Assembly: GCF_017798005.1 (NCBI RefSeq)
Contig: NZ_CP072548.1
Span: 1,798,001 to 1,862,000, forward strand
DNA length: 64,000 bases
Reading direction: 5' to 3'
Origin: Aggregatibacter sp. 2125159857
GTDB lineage: Bacteria > Pseudomonadota > Gammaproteobacteria > Enterobacterales > Pasteurellaceae
Shown here: in pieces, positions 39,192 through 49,698 of the stretch
How the letters are laid out: every line of letters starts with the position of its first letter
Position numbering within the stretch: the stretch's first letter is position 1
The notes under the pieces: generated by a model
Told to the model about the DNA's origin: nothing
Database searches by the model: none
What the model saw: only the letters and a program-made list of their open reading frames with translations
Translations under genes and position numbers: made by a program

Positions 39192-40403
39192 TTACGCCTG
39201 TGCGAGAGCGGCGATTTTGGCTTTTGCTTTGGCAAGAAAGCGTTTTTCCCACCAGACGACAGCGATTAAGCAGACGATCAATAAACCGTAGTTCACCAAT
39301 AATCCGCCCACCGGACCAAATTCTTTCAGTAAGTTCAGTTTTTCGTAGTCAAGCGCCAATGCCGGTGCCAAATCATCCCAAGCGTAGGCGAGATAGGTAG
39401 AACCGATAACGTTGCCGATACCCACCCACATAAAATGTACTTGGCCTTCCATCGCGCGGTACATCCAACCGGTTTCACAACCGCCGGCTAATACAATGCC
39501 GAAACCAAACAATAAACCGCCAATAATCGCATTCGGACCTGCCCACATGATTTTTGCCGGAACGCCTAATTGAATGTAGCTGAAGACACCAATAGTGCCG
39601 GCAAGAATACCGAAAATAATGGCTTTTGCCATGTAAGCGCGACCGGTTACCCAAAGATCACGAAAAGCCGACGTGAAGCAGATTTGCGCACGTTCGATAA
39701 GTAAACCGAAAGCTAAACCGCACAACATGGCAAAACCGAGTTTGATGGATTGGGTCATTACATAAAGAGAGGCAATAAAGTAAGCGAAGAATACGACCAT
39801 GCCGATCCAAAAACGGCGTTGTGCTCTTTTCGGATCGCTTTCTTGTAATTTCGCGGCGCCTTTTTTCAATTCCAATTTCACGCGGAACATCGGTAATAAG
39901 GTGACTTTCACACCAACGTAAGTTCCAAGTGCTGTGGCAATAGTGAAAAACCAAGCGTGTACGGAAAATTGTGGAATACCGGTAAATAACGAGGCAAGGT
40001 TACAGCCCATCGCCAAACGTGCGCCGAAGCCGGCAATGGCGCCACCGATTAAGGCTTGTACAATGCGGCGTTTATGTGGCTGGTTTCGCCATTTTACGTT
40101 GTTTGCCCACAAGGCTGCGGAGATACAACCAGCAAACATGCCTAAGATCATCACACCATCAACACGGGTGAAAATCGTGCCTTGCATACCGATGATTTTG
40201 TAGTAGCTCCAATTGGACACATCAATGCCCAAGGCTTCTAATGCATGGCCACCCCAGCGGGTAAATTCGCCGGTGACCGCCCAATACGTGCCGGTAATGC
40301 CGAAATAATAGGCCGAGATTAAACCGGCGGCAATAACGGCGATAACGGGATTCCAATATTTAATCAAATATTGTTGTTTGAACTGTTGTAAAACTTCGTT
40401 CAT
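39192..40403 (-). CDS. yedE: YedE, YeeE/YedE-family sulfur or selenium transport membrane protein
   Basis: A 403-residue inner-membrane protein with two homologous halves and about nine to eleven helices. It matches E. coli YedE closely (YYFGITGTYWAVTGEFTRWG near 31-50, GFGARLAMGCNLASLFTGIP near 120, LAGGCETGWMYRAMEGQVH near 305). The conserved Cys in GCNLA and GGCETGW are those thought to relay sulfur in the thiosulfate carrier branch. Pairs with yedF. Confidence 0.88.
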   Translation of the reverse strand: MNEVLQQFKQQYLIKYWNPVIAVIAAGLISAYYFGITGTYWAVTGEFTRWGGHALEALGIDVSNWSYYKIIGMQGTIFTRVDGVMILGMFAGCISAALWANNVKWRNQPHKRRIVQALIGGAIAGFGARLAMGCNLASLFTGIPQFSVHAWFFTIATALGTYVGVKVTLLPMFRVKLELKKGAAKLQESDPKRAQRRFWIGMVVFFAYFIASLYVMTQSIKLGFAMLCGLAFGLLIERAQICFTSAFRDLWVTGRAYMAKAIIFGILAGTIGVFSYIQLGVPAKIMWAGPNAIIGGLLFGFGIVLAGGCETGWMYRAMEGQVHFMWVGIGNVIGSTYLAYAWDDLAPALALDYEKLNLLKEFGPVGGLLVNYGLLIVCLIAVVWWEKRFLAKAKAKIAALAQA

Positions 40404-40706
40404 TTTTTATCCTATTAAGGTGAATGGAAGTATTACAAGGAAGGTATAACAATGAGAAAAGGCTCAAAAGAAGGGCTTTGTCATTTCCTATACACAAACT
40501 TGCGATATAAATGAAATTACAAATTAGATTTGCGGGCGTTAGTTTAATGAATAAAATCATGAAAGGCAATCGTTTGCCTGTTTTTTAAACATTTTTAGGT
40601 ATGTCACCTTACTTTTAATCTTCTCAATGATTCGGCTGAATCCTTATTGCTTGTGTGATGTAAATAAATATAATTCGTCGCGTATTTATTACCAAAAGGA
40701 AATTCT
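40404..40706. other. Intergenic region without a gene
   Basis: 303 AT-rich bases between divergent genes yedE and the truncated phosphatase. No reading frame with a ribosome site, RNA gene or strong hairpin is visible. It must hold both promoters, but I could not single out convincing boxes. Confidence 0.5.
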
Positions 40707-41150
40707 ATGAAAAAAGTCATTTGTTCACTATTTGCACTTTCAGCATTGAGTACTGCGGTGGCACAAGAAGTCAATATTAAAATTCTTGGAACCTCCGATG
40801 TGCATGGTCGTATTGTGCCTTGGAGTTATGGCGCAGATGTCGCTGACAAATCCGGTTCTTATGCACAAATTGCCACTTATGTGAACGACGTTCGTAAACA
40901 ACATAAAAATGTGGTGTTGGTCGATGTTGGGGATGCCATTCAAGACAACCAAATTGATGTTTTCGCTAAAACGAAAAAATACTACAAAGACCATCCTGTA
41001 CCTAAAGTGTTAAACGCCATGAAATATGACGTTTTTGTGTTGGGAAATCATGAGTTTAATTTTGGTATGAAAGCACTTGATGAAATTTTAAAAGACATTA
41101 AGGCAAAATTGATGGACTTTCACATCAACGTTGGGAAATCATTGGATTAG
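40707..41150 (+). pseudogene. Truncated 5'-nucleotidase / 2',3'-cyclic phosphodiesterase family protein
   Basis: 147 residues: signal peptide 1-19 (ending AVAQ), then the start of a calcineurin-like metallophosphatase domain with GTSDVHGRI (first metal motif, residues ~28-36), VDVGDAIQDN (~72) and LGNHEFNFG (~112). Periplasmic enzymes of this family are usually 500-650 residues, with the remaining metal-binding His motifs and a C-terminal nucleotide-binding domain. Here the frame loses similarity after DIKAKL and stops, and a terminator follows, so about three quarters of the gene is gone. It has a good AAAGGAAA ribosome site, so the fragment may still be made and exported. Confidence 0.8.
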
Positions 41151-41173
41151 AATAAGATTCTCAGCATTTGCGT

Positions 41174-41230
41174 AAAAAGCGTTCCCATGAAATTGAATTT
41201 CATCATTTATCTTGGGAACGCTTATTTTTT
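41174..41230. terminator. Bidirectional terminator between the phosphatase relic and purB
   Basis: AAGCGTTCCCA (41177-41187) / TGGGAACGCTT (41213-41223), with an inner TGAAATT/AATTTCA hairpin and T runs on both sides. Confidence 0.85.
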
Positions 41231-41255
41231 GCGTTTTTGAAACGTTATTGATCGA

Positions 41256-42641
<1,386 letters not shown>

Positions 42642-42650
42642 TTAGAGAAG

Positions 42651-43262
42651 TTAAAGAGAAGAGAGAATGTGTTGTGCCGTGGAAGCAATTTTGCCACGGA
42701 AAAACAGCAATTGCCATTTGGTGCCGCCCACTTGTTGCCACAAAATAGCGGAACGGATGCCGGCTAATAACGCGGCGCGAATGCGATTTTGTGTGCCTAA
42801 ATGCTGTAAATATTGAGTAACGCCGGTGACTTGAATTCGGCGACCCAATGGGCTTATCACATCCACATAAATGCCGGCAAAATTAGACAGCATCTGTTCG
42901 TCGAGTAAGTGGTAATGTTCCAGCTGTGTGGGTAAATATTGAATTCGGCGTGCCAATTCTTGTTTGGCTTCCGGGGTTTTGTTGAGTTTTGCCGCCAATG
43001 CCAACAGACTGAGCCAATAACGACCCAGTTCCGGCTCGCTGCCGTTAAGCTGTTCGCAAAGTGTGGTTAACCCCAATTTCAGGTTATTTAGCTCGTCGCC
43101 AAACACATCGAGCGTGGTGTTTGGCGCGGTTTTTAATAAACTGTTTAGACTGGTTTCTAATGCGGTTGAGTCCGCTTCGCCATTTAATGCCAGTTGTTGC
43201 ACGAGTTTCGCTGCTTGGCAGACGCCGGAAAGGGCGAGTGTACTGTCGTAATAATTAGCCAT
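42651..43262 (-). CDS. hflD: HflD, lysogenisation regulator homologue
   Basis: A 203-residue, mostly alpha-helical peripheral membrane protein; starts [20 protein letters not shown], and contains [10 protein letters not shown] near 140 and [21 protein letters not shown] near 160-180, all family blocks. In E. coli it binds phage lambda CII and promotes its degradation; its cellular role is unclear. It lies 28 bases upstream of purB, as in enterobacteria (hflD-purB). Confidence 0.9.
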   Translation of the reverse strand: MANYYDSTLALSGVCQAAKLVQQLALNGEADSTALETSLNSLLKTAPNTTLDVFGDELNNLKLGLTTLCEQLNGSEPELGRYWLSLLALAAKLNKTPEAKQELARRIQYLPTQLEHYHLLDEQMLSNFAGIYVDVISPLGRRIQVTGVTQYLQHLGTQNRIRAALLAGIRSAILWQQVGGTKWQLLFFRGKIASTAQHILSSL

Positions 43263-43389
43263 TGAGGTTTAATGAGAATTGAATAAAAAGAATACGAAAA
43301 AGTGAGCGGTAATATAGCATTTTTCTGCTATAGTGGAAAGGCAATCAGCAAGGTCGATAAACTCAAAAAAGATGAAAAAGGAGAAAACC

Positions 43390-43800
43390 ATGCAACGCAT
43401 TTACAAAACATTATTTTTTATGACTGCACTTTTGCCTCTTAGCGCATTGGCAAAAGTTACCGTGACAAACCCAATCATTTTTGCCACCCAACAAGCCGGT
43501 GAACCCACCGCAATTTTTATGGAACTGCATAATGATGGCAACGAAGCTGTGAATCTGGCGATGGTACAAAGCAGTGAATCGGCAAATTTGGTCTTGCACG
43601 GTACACAAAATGGCAAAATGATTACTACCGATGGCATTGCAATTCCCGCTAATGGCAACGTGCAATTAAAACCGGGTGGTTTGCATATTATGGTGTTTGA
43701 TTCTGCCAAGGCGTTGCACGCTGGAGAACGTTTTCCATTGACCTTGATGTTTGATAATGGTGAAAAAGTGGCTACAGATGCCACCATTATTCACCATTAG
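43390..43800 (+). CDS. PCu(A)C-like periplasmic copper chaperone
   Basis: A 136-residue exported protein: signal peptide to about residue 20 (LSALAK), then a DUF461/PCuAC beta-sandwich. It contains AGEPTAIFMELHNDGNEAV, a metal-type LHGTQNGKM and the C-terminal LKPGGLHIMVFD, the family's His-x-Met site. PCuAC proteins deliver Cu(I) to the CuA site of cytochrome oxidase. The first half of the canonical ligand set is weaker than usual, so the metal role is inferred. The start at 43390 follows AAAGGAGAAAACC. It stands alone. Confidence 0.75.
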   Translation: MQRIYKTLFFMTALLPLSALAKVTVTNPIIFATQQAGEPTAIFMELHNDGNEAVNLAMVQSSESANLVLHGTQNGKMITTDGIAIPANGNVQLKPGGLHIMVFDSAKALHAGERFPLTLMFDNGEKVATDATIIHH

Positions 43801-43899
43801 TCATCGTTTTCCTGATCCTCTGGCGCAATAGCGTAAGACTTGTTACAAAAAATAAGAAAGACGAACAGGCGCTAAGATCTTGATGAATCAAAATGCCGA

Positions 43900-45327
43900 T
43901 TAATATCCCATCGACATTGCGGCTAAAAATAGGATGGACGCTACTTGTTCTTCCGGAATGACTTTTCCGTTAAGTTTGAGTTCGCCATTTTCAAGCACAA
44001 GATCCAATTTTATGTGTTTCCCCTCATCCACCAAAATGCCTTGTTGAATAGGGTTTTTTAGACCGTCATTGACTTTCATCTCAGCAATGCGATCCGCTTG
44101 TGCTTTTTCTACTTTCTCAGAGATTTGTTCCGCTGCACTTGCCACCTCAACTAAGGCAGCCTTATCGACATTCACTTTAAAAATAAAGTGCTGGAATAAG
44201 TTAAAGATTTTTCCTCGGGATAATGTAGCAAGATCCGATGTCGCCACCGCCACATCAATATCCGCAGCCAGTTTTCCCGCTTGCGTTGTTAGCATCGGAT
44301 GAAAAGCGAATTGTGGTTGTTTATCAAAGAATTTTCGAAGGAGTGCAATCTCTGCATCAGTTAATGGTGCATCTTCAGTTTGAGCGAATTTTGCATGTAA
44401 CACTTGGTTTAATGTCTCGCCATCAAGATGATTGAATGCCATATTCAAATTCAGATCACCAAAATGAATTTGATTTAACTGTGTCCCCTCCAGTTTCAGA
44501 TTCATTGCAAAATCAAGAAACGCCTCTTTTCTGACCGTATTCAAATCGATTTTCCAGTTTTTCACCGTGAGCAGATTGGTTTTACCTTGCTCATCGGTTT
44601 CTTCGATATTTGTCTCACCGGCAGCGATCCATTGTTGTCCGGTAGAGAGAAGATCCCACTCTTTGATTGGTTGATATTCAGCCATGGCTTTAATATTGTT
44701 AAACTGTACTTGCGTTTTCGTCTCTGCTTCTTGATAAACCAGCTTGTCAGCCGTCATATCGGCTTGACGAATGCCCTGTGGCGTAAAATCAAGCGTTAAA
44801 TTCGTTTTACCCAGGTGCCATGTGTCTTTTTCATCTGAAATATCCACAGGCGCAAAATGCATTTTGGCTGCACCTTGGCGTTGGTAATTCATTGTTGTAT
44901 TAATGGATAAAGGATTTTCCCCTTTGGCTGCCTTAAACCATGAGGTTGTGGTGTCGTTTTGAACAAGATTATCAACGGAGGTAAACATCGTTGGTACAAG
45001 ATTCAACTGAGATAATTGATTAACCGGCAACGGGCCGTGATATAAGGTGCCTTCAAACGGTAAAGTAAAGACAGATTCAGGCTTATTCGGATCTTTCACC
45101 ACAATGTCATATCGGGTTTTTGAGCTCAATAAACCACGTTCAATGGCAACCTGGCTAAATTCAACGGACAATCCTTTTGCAGAAAACGATTGCTGTATGT
45201 TTTGATTGAGCAAGTCAAATTGATGGACATACTCTTCTTCGGCGACTTTTCCTGTATACCATGCGCCCCCCAACCAAACTGCACCTAATGCCACAATCAC
45301 GCTGGCCGCTAACGTTGATTTTTTCAT
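43900..45327 (-). CDS. DUF945 (YdgA-like) family protein
   Basis: A 475-residue protein with one N-terminal membrane helix (MKKSTLAASVIVALGAVWLG, residues 1-20) and a large periplasmic part. The early block GLSVEFSQVAIERGLLSSKTRYDIVV and the late GILVDEGKHIKLDLVLENGELKLNGK are typical of DUF945/YdgA. No reaction is known; related proteins have been linked to cell envelope or cell-wall recycling. I chose the ATG at 45327, eight codons after an ORF start in the leader. It is divergent from dnaK. Confidence 0.82.
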   Translation of the reverse strand: MKKSTLAASVIVALGAVWLGGAWYTGKVAEEEYVHQFDLLNQNIQQSFSAKGLSVEFSQVAIERGLLSSKTRYDIVVKDPNKPESVFTLPFEGTLYHGPLPVNQLSQLNLVPTMFTSVDNLVQNDTTTSWFKAAKGENPLSINTTMNYQRQGAAKMHFAPVDISDEKDTWHLGKTNLTLDFTPQGIRQADMTADKLVYQEAETKTQVQFNNIKAMAEYQPIKEWDLLSTGQQWIAAGETNIEETDEQGKTNLLTVKNWKIDLNTVRKEAFLDFAMNLKLEGTQLNQIHFGDLNLNMAFNHLDGETLNQVLHAKFAQTEDAPLTDAEIALLRKFFDKQPQFAFHPMLTTQAGKLAADIDVAVATSDLATLSRGKIFNLFQHFIFKVNVDKAALVEVASAAEQISEKVEKAQADRIAEMKVNDGLKNPIQQGILVDEGKHIKLDLVLENGELKLNGKVIPEEQVASILFLAAMSMGY

Positions 45328-45581
45328 ATCCTCTATCCTTAAATTAATCAAAGTAAAATGATTCGGCTAATCTAGCATAAATTTAGTTTTTTAGAAAAAA
45401 GACCACGAAATTTTTATTCTCCTCTTGAATCTCTTATTTTTATCCTCATTTTACAAAACGAATCAGGATTGAGCTGCCAAGGTGCTTTCATCGCAATACG
45501 TTTTGGTAACGCTAGTGAAGAAAATCCATCTAATTTTTGAACCGCACTTTGCAAGCATTGAAAAAATTTTTAAATAAATGC

Positions 45582-45609
45582 CTTGAAATGCAAAATTCAA
45601 TCCACATTT
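45582..45609 (+). promoter_or_regulatory. Heat-shock (sigma-32-like) promoter of dnaK
   Basis: CTTGAAA (45582-45588), a 13-bp spacer and CCACATTT (45602-45609), close to the sigma-32 pattern CTTGAAA-N13-15-CCCCATNT. A TATAAT at 45610-45615 might serve a vegetative promoter. The rest of the 334-bp dnaK leader holds an uptake signal and no gene. Confidence 0.75.
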
Positions 45610-45661
45610 TATAATCCGTAAATCGTTACACCGAATTTAAAATTTCATTAGGAGAAAACAA

Positions 45662-47563
45662 ATGGGAAAAATTATTGGTATTGACTTAGGTACAACAAAC
45701 TCTTGTGTGGCTGTGATGGATGGCGATAAACCTCGCGTAATTGAAAACGCAGAAGGCGATCGCACCACCCCGTCAATTATTGCTTACACAAATGATAACG
45801 AAACATTAGTCGGTCAACCGGCAAAACGCCAAGCGGTAACTAACCCGAAAAATACATTATTCGCGATCAAACGTTTAATCGGTCGTCGTTTTGAAGATGC
45901 TGAAGTAAAACGTGATATCGACATCATGCCATTTACTATTACAAAAGCCGATAATGGCGATGCATGGGTTGAAGTGAAAGGCGACAAATTAGCACCTCCG
46001 CAAATTTCTGCCGAAGTGTTGAAAAAAATGAAAAAAACCGCCGAAGACTTCTTAGGCGAACCGGTTACTGAAGCCGTTATTACTGTACCGGCATACTTTA
46101 ACGATGCACAACGTCAAGCAACCAAAGATGCAGGTCGTATCGCTGGTTTAGAAGTTAAACGTATCATCAACGAACCAACTGCAGCCGCACTAGCTTACGG
46201 CTTGGATAAAGGTCAAGGTAACAAAACCATCGCGGTTTACGACTTAGGGGGCGGTACATTCGACTTATCCATCATCGAAATTGATGAAGTGGGTGGCGAA
46301 AAAACATTCGAAGTGTTGGCAACCAACGGTGATACTCACTTAGGTGGTGAAGACTTCGATAACCGAGTGATCAACTATTTAGTCAATGAATTCCAAAAAG
46401 AACAAGGCATTGACTTGCGTAAAGATCCGCTTGCAATGCAACGTTTAAAAGAAGCTGGTGAAAAAGCGAAAATTGAGCTTTCTTCCGCCCAACAAACGGA
46501 TGTGAACTTGCCTTACATCACAGCGGATGCAACCGGTCCTAAACACTTAAACATCAAGTTAACCCGTGCGAAATTAGAATCTTTAGTTGAAGATTTAGTG
46601 ACGAAATCCCTTGAGCCGGTAAAAGTTGCATTAAACGATGCCGGATTAACAGCGTCTCAAATTGATGACGTTATTCTCGTGGGCGGTCAAACCCGTATGC
46701 CACTTGTTCAACAAAAAGTGGAAGAATTCTTTGGCAAAGCACCACGTAAAGATGTGAACCCAGATGAAGCTGTTGCGATTGGTGCAGCGGTACAAGGCGG
46801 TGTGTTAGCCGGTGATGTGAAAGACGTATTGTTGTTAGACGTTACCCCATTATCATTGGGTATCGAAACCATGGGTGGTGTGATGACCACTTTAATTGAG
46901 AAAAACACGACGATTCCAACCAAAAAATCGCAAGTGTTCTCAACGGCGGAAGATAACCAAAGTGCGGTAACCATTCACGTGTTACAAGGTGAACGTAAAC
47001 AGGCTTCTGCCAACAAATCTTTAGGTCAATTTAACCTTGAAGGCATCAACCCTGCTCCACGCGGTATGCCACAAATTGAAGTGACCTTCGACATCGACGC
47101 AGACGGTATCATCCATGTTTCTGCGAAAGACAAAGGCACAGGCAAAGAACAACAAATCACCATTAAAGCATCTTCCGGTTTAAGTGATGAAGAAATTCAA
47201 CAAATGGTACGCGATGCCGAAGCGAACGCAGAGTCTGACCGTAAATTTGAAGAATTAGTACAAGCTCGCAACCAAGCAGATCACCTTGTACACAGCACCC
47301 GCAAACAATTAAGTGAAGCCGGTGACAATGTGCCAGCCGCAGATCGTGCTGCTATCGAAAGCGCATTAAGCGACTTAGAAGCGGCTGCAAAAGGTGAAGA
47401 CAAAGCAGTGATTGAAGCCAAACTTCAAGCCCTTGCCGAAGTTGCACAAAAACTTGCACAAACAGCACAACCGCAAGGTGAGCCACAACAAGCGCAAAGC
47501 AACGGCAAACCCAACGATGATGTTGTTGATGCCGAGTTTGAAGAAGTGAAAGATAATAAGTAA
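45662..47563 (+). CDS. dnaK: DnaK, Hsp70 chaperone
   Basis: 633-residue ATP-driven chaperone. ATPase domain motifs: [16 protein letters not shown] (5-20), [18 protein letters not shown] (~190) and [11 protein letters not shown] (~340). The interdomain linker [14 protein letters not shown] (~389) and substrate-binding domain follow, then a helical lid and a [16 protein letters not shown] tail ending in the conserved acidic [11 protein letters not shown]. It is preceded by a sigma-32-like promoter. dnaJ is not the next gene; it comes 2.1 kb later, after two unrelated genes. Confidence 0.98.
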   Translation: MGKIIGIDLGTTNSCVAVMDGDKPRVIENAEGDRTTPSIIAYTNDNETLVGQPAKRQAVTNPKNTLFAIKRLIGRRFEDAEVKRDIDIMPFTITKADNGDAWVEVKGDKLAPPQISAEVLKKMKKTAEDFLGEPVTEAVITVPAYFNDAQRQATKDAGRIAGLEVKRIINEPTAAALAYGLDKGQGNKTIAVYDLGGGTFDLSIIEIDEVGGEKTFEVLATNGDTHLGGEDFDNRVINYLVNEFQKEQGIDLRKDPLAMQRLKEAGEKAKIELSSAQQTDVNLPYITADATGPKHLNIKLTRAKLESLVEDLVTKSLEPVKVALNDAGLTASQIDDVILVGGQTRMPLVQQKVEEFFGKAPRKDVNPDEAVAIGAAVQGGVLAGDVKDVLLLDVTPLSLGIETMGGVMTTLIEKNTTIPTKKSQVFSTAEDNQSAVTIHVLQGERKQASANKSLGQFNLEGINPAPRGMPQIEVTFDIDADGIIHVSAKDKGTGKEQQITIKASSGLSDEEIQQMVRDAEANAESDRKFEELVQARNQADHLVHSTRKQLSEAGDNVPAADRAAIESALSDLEAAAKGEDKAVIEAKLQALAEVAQKLAQTAQPQGEPQQAQSNGKPNDDVVDAEFEEVKDNK

Positions 47564-47583
47564 TTTCACTCTCACTAAAATAG

Positions 47584-47607
47584 AAGGGCGTAGCAATACG
47601 CCCTTTT
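47584..47607 (+). terminator. Terminator of dnaK
   Basis: Perfect 9-bp stem AAGGGCGTA / TACGCCCTT with loop GCAA and following TT. Confidence 0.8.
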
Positions 47608-47627
47608 GGTGTATTCATCAACCACAA

Positions 47628-47667
47628 TTTTTCCTGACTTTATTTAAAAAAGTAAAGTCAGGAAAAA
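47628..47667. promoter_or_regulatory. Long perfect hairpin before the GyrI-like gene
   Basis: A 15-bp perfect stem TTTTTCCTGACTTTA / TAAAGTCAGGAAAAA with a 10-base loop. It ends 17 bases before the start codon of the next gene and just before its AGGAGG. It lacks a U tract after the stem, so it is probably not a terminator. It may be a leader structure or an insertion scar. Confidence 0.55.
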
Positions 47668-47683
47668 TAAACCAGGAGGATAA

Positions 47684-48082
47684 ATGGCGTTAAAACTCTA
47701 CCCCATCGTACAACAACGCTTAAATAATGATATAGCAAATGAGATGATCCCAACCCTTTGGCAAAACAATTTCGATAAACTACCACAAGGCCACTGTTGT
47801 TATGGCATTTATTTTAATTATGCGACGAATCACCAAGCAGACTATGATTTTGCGATTGCAAGTGAAGCAGTATTAGAGACAGATATCCCAGTGATTGAAG
47901 TTGAAGATTTGAGTTTCTACGAAGTTTTTCGTTGCCAAGCAGATGAAATTTATCAAACATGGCAACTGATCTGGAAAAAAGAACAACAAGGCTTACTTAA
48001 GCGGGCTTATTCTGTGGATTTTGAAAAATACCACCCTGATGGTTTAGTAGAAATTTATATCGCTGTTGTACCACATTGCTAA
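47684..48082 (+). CDS. GyrI-like (AraC effector-binding-type) small-molecule-binding domain protein
   Basis: A 132-residue stand-alone domain: a strand pattern around QGHCCYGIYFNYATNHQADY, a central DIPVIEVEDLSFYEVFRCQA with the typical 'Y-x-V-F' strand, then YQTWQLIWKKEQQ helix and a terminal GLVEIYIAVV. This is the GyrI-like/Cass2 fold, which binds drugs or other small hydrophobic compounds. No DNA-binding part is present. It has a strong AGGAGG site. It is AT-rich and lies between dnaK and dnaJ, so it was probably inserted. Ligand unknown. Confidence 0.65.
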   Translation: MALKLYPIVQQRLNNDIANEMIPTLWQNNFDKLPQGHCCYGIYFNYATNHQADYDFAIASEAVLETDIPVIEVEDLSFYEVFRCQADEIYQTWQLIWKKEQQGLLKRAYSVDFEKYHPDGLVEIYIAVVPHC

Positions 48083-48159
48083 GCTCAAAGTGCGTAAAAA
48101 TTTATAAAAAATGACCGCACTTTACTCCCCAAAAAAACATGTAACCCAAGGAAAACATA

Positions 48160-49428
48160 ATGGAATTTGCAACAAAATGTCTCCATGCCGGCTATAGCCC
48201 TAAAAATGGTGAACCGCGCGTTCAACCCATCGTACAAAGCACAACTTACACTTACGACTCTGCGGAAGAAATCGGCAAATTATTTGATTTGCAAGCGGCT
48301 GGCTATTTCTATACTCGCCTGGCAAATCCAACCACGAATGCCGCAGAAGAAAAAATTACCGCACTTGAAGGTGGTGTGGCGACAATGTGTACCGCGTCAG
48401 GACAATCTGCGGTGTTTTATGCCATGCTGAATATTTTAGAAGACGGCGATCACTTTATTTCCTCCTCTTGTGTCTATGGCGGCACCTACAATTTATTTGC
48501 ACACACGTTCAAAAAAATGGGGATTGAAGTCAGTTTTGTGGATCAAGATTTGCCACTCGAAGAACTCAAAAAAGCCATTCGCCCAAATACCAAAGCCATT
48601 TTCGCTGAAACCATTGCAAACCCGGCGTTACGAGTGCTAGATATTGAAAAATTCGCTGCCTTAGCCCAAGCTGCGCAGGCACCGTTACTAATCGACAACA
48701 CCTTTGCCACGCCTTATTTTTGCCGCCCAATCGAATTTGGCGCAAACGTGGTTATTCATAGCACATCTAAATATTTAGATGGCCATGCCATTGCACTTGG
48801 CGGATCTATTACGGATGGTGGCAACTTTAATTGGAATAACGGCAAATATCCGCAATTAAGCACACCGGACCAAACGTATCACGGTTTAGTCTATACGGAA
48901 ACATTTGGCCCTGCCGCTTATATTGTTAAAGCGCGCGTGCAGTTAATGCGTGATTTAGGCGCAACACCTGCACCGCAAAACAGTTTTTTATTGAATGTCG
49001 GCATGGAAACCCTTGCGTTGCGCATGCAACGTCATTATGAAAATGCACAGGCTGTCGCTGAGTTTTTAGAAAAACACCCACAAGTAGCAAAAGTAAGCTA
49101 TCCGGGGTTAATCAGTTCCACGGATTACGCACTCAAACAAAAATACTTACCAAACGGTTTGTGCGGTATCATTTCTTTTGAAATCAAGGGAGGCAAAGAC
49201 GCTGCGGCGAAATGGCTAAATGCCTTACAAATGACCTCGCGTGAAGTGCATGTGGCGGATATTCGTACTTGTGCGTTACATCCTGCCACCTCAACGCATC
49301 GCCAATTAAGTGAAGCCGAATTAGAAAAAGCAGGGATTTCCGCAGGATTAATTCGCCTTTCTTGTGGTATTGAAAGTGTTCAAGATATTTTGGCGGATTT
49401 AGAAGAAGCCTTCAATGCGGCAAAATAA
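48160..49428 (+). CDS. metY: MetY-type O-acetylhomoserine/O-acetylserine sulfhydrylase
   Basis: PLP enzyme of the Cys/Met-metabolism family, 422 residues, that makes homocysteine from O-acetylhomoserine and sulfide (or cysteine from O-acetylserine). The PLP lysine is in IHSTSKYLDGH near residue 206. The substrate region YFYTRLANPTTNAAEEKI near 49 and LIDNTFATPYF near 180 are conserved. The length with the GGNFNW-containing insertion (~225-255) marks the sulfhydrylase rather than the gamma-synthase (MetB) branch. It lies between dnaK and dnaJ with its own leader. Confidence 0.87.
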   Translation: MEFATKCLHAGYSPKNGEPRVQPIVQSTTYTYDSAEEIGKLFDLQAAGYFYTRLANPTTNAAEEKITALEGGVATMCTASGQSAVFYAMLNILEDGDHFISSSCVYGGTYNLFAHTFKKMGIEVSFVDQDLPLEELKKAIRPNTKAIFAETIANPALRVLDIEKFAALAQAAQAPLLIDNTFATPYFCRPIEFGANVVIHSTSKYLDGHAIALGGSITDGGNFNWNNGKYPQLSTPDQTYHGLVYTETFGPAAYIVKARVQLMRDLGATPAPQNSFLLNVGMETLALRMQRHYENAQAVAEFLEKHPQVAKVSYPGLISSTDYALKQKYLPNGLCGIISFEIKGGKDAAAKWLNALQMTSREVHVADIRTCALHPATSTHRQLSEAELEKAGISAGLIRLSCGIESVQDILADLEEAFNAAK

Positions 49429-49437
49429 TGGCATTCA

Positions 49438-49462
49438 AGGCAGGCAATCGGCCTGCCTCTTT
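49438..49462 (+). terminator. Terminator of metY
   Basis: Perfect 8-bp stem AGGCAGGC / GCCTGCCT with loop AATCG, followed by CTTT. Confidence 0.65.
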
Positions 49463-49520
49463 GAACACGACAAAATCATATCGTAACAGAAATATAGACG
49501 GCTCATTTTGGTTTGTTAAC

Positions 49521-49546
49521 TTTCGTTTGGCTGTAAACAAACGAAA
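49521..49546. repeat. Hairpin in the dnaJ leader region
   Basis: Perfect 9-bp stem TTTCGTTTG / CAAACGAAA with loop GCTGTAAA. It is nested in an outer GGCTC/GAGCC pair (49499-49503 with 49554-49558). It has no U tract. Possibly an insertion remnant or an mRNA structure. Confidence 0.5.
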
Positions 49547-49698
49547 ATAAGCCGAGCCATTCCTTAATAAATTCATGTGTTGGCTCTTGATATTTCTGCC
49601 TTTCGGTATCATTTTAGTCTTTAGCGATATTGTTCATGTAATACAATAGACAATCATAAAAGTAGCATTTGATATTTTAAACGGAAAATTGAAACATT

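Noticed and set aside
43401..43787. 128-codon antisense frame opposite the PCuAC gene
   Set aside because: No ribosome site or recognisable domain; the sense protein has a clear signal peptide and motifs.
47628..47667. Second dnaK terminator
   Set aside because: The long stem has no U tract on either strand, and a proper terminator already lies at 47584-47607.
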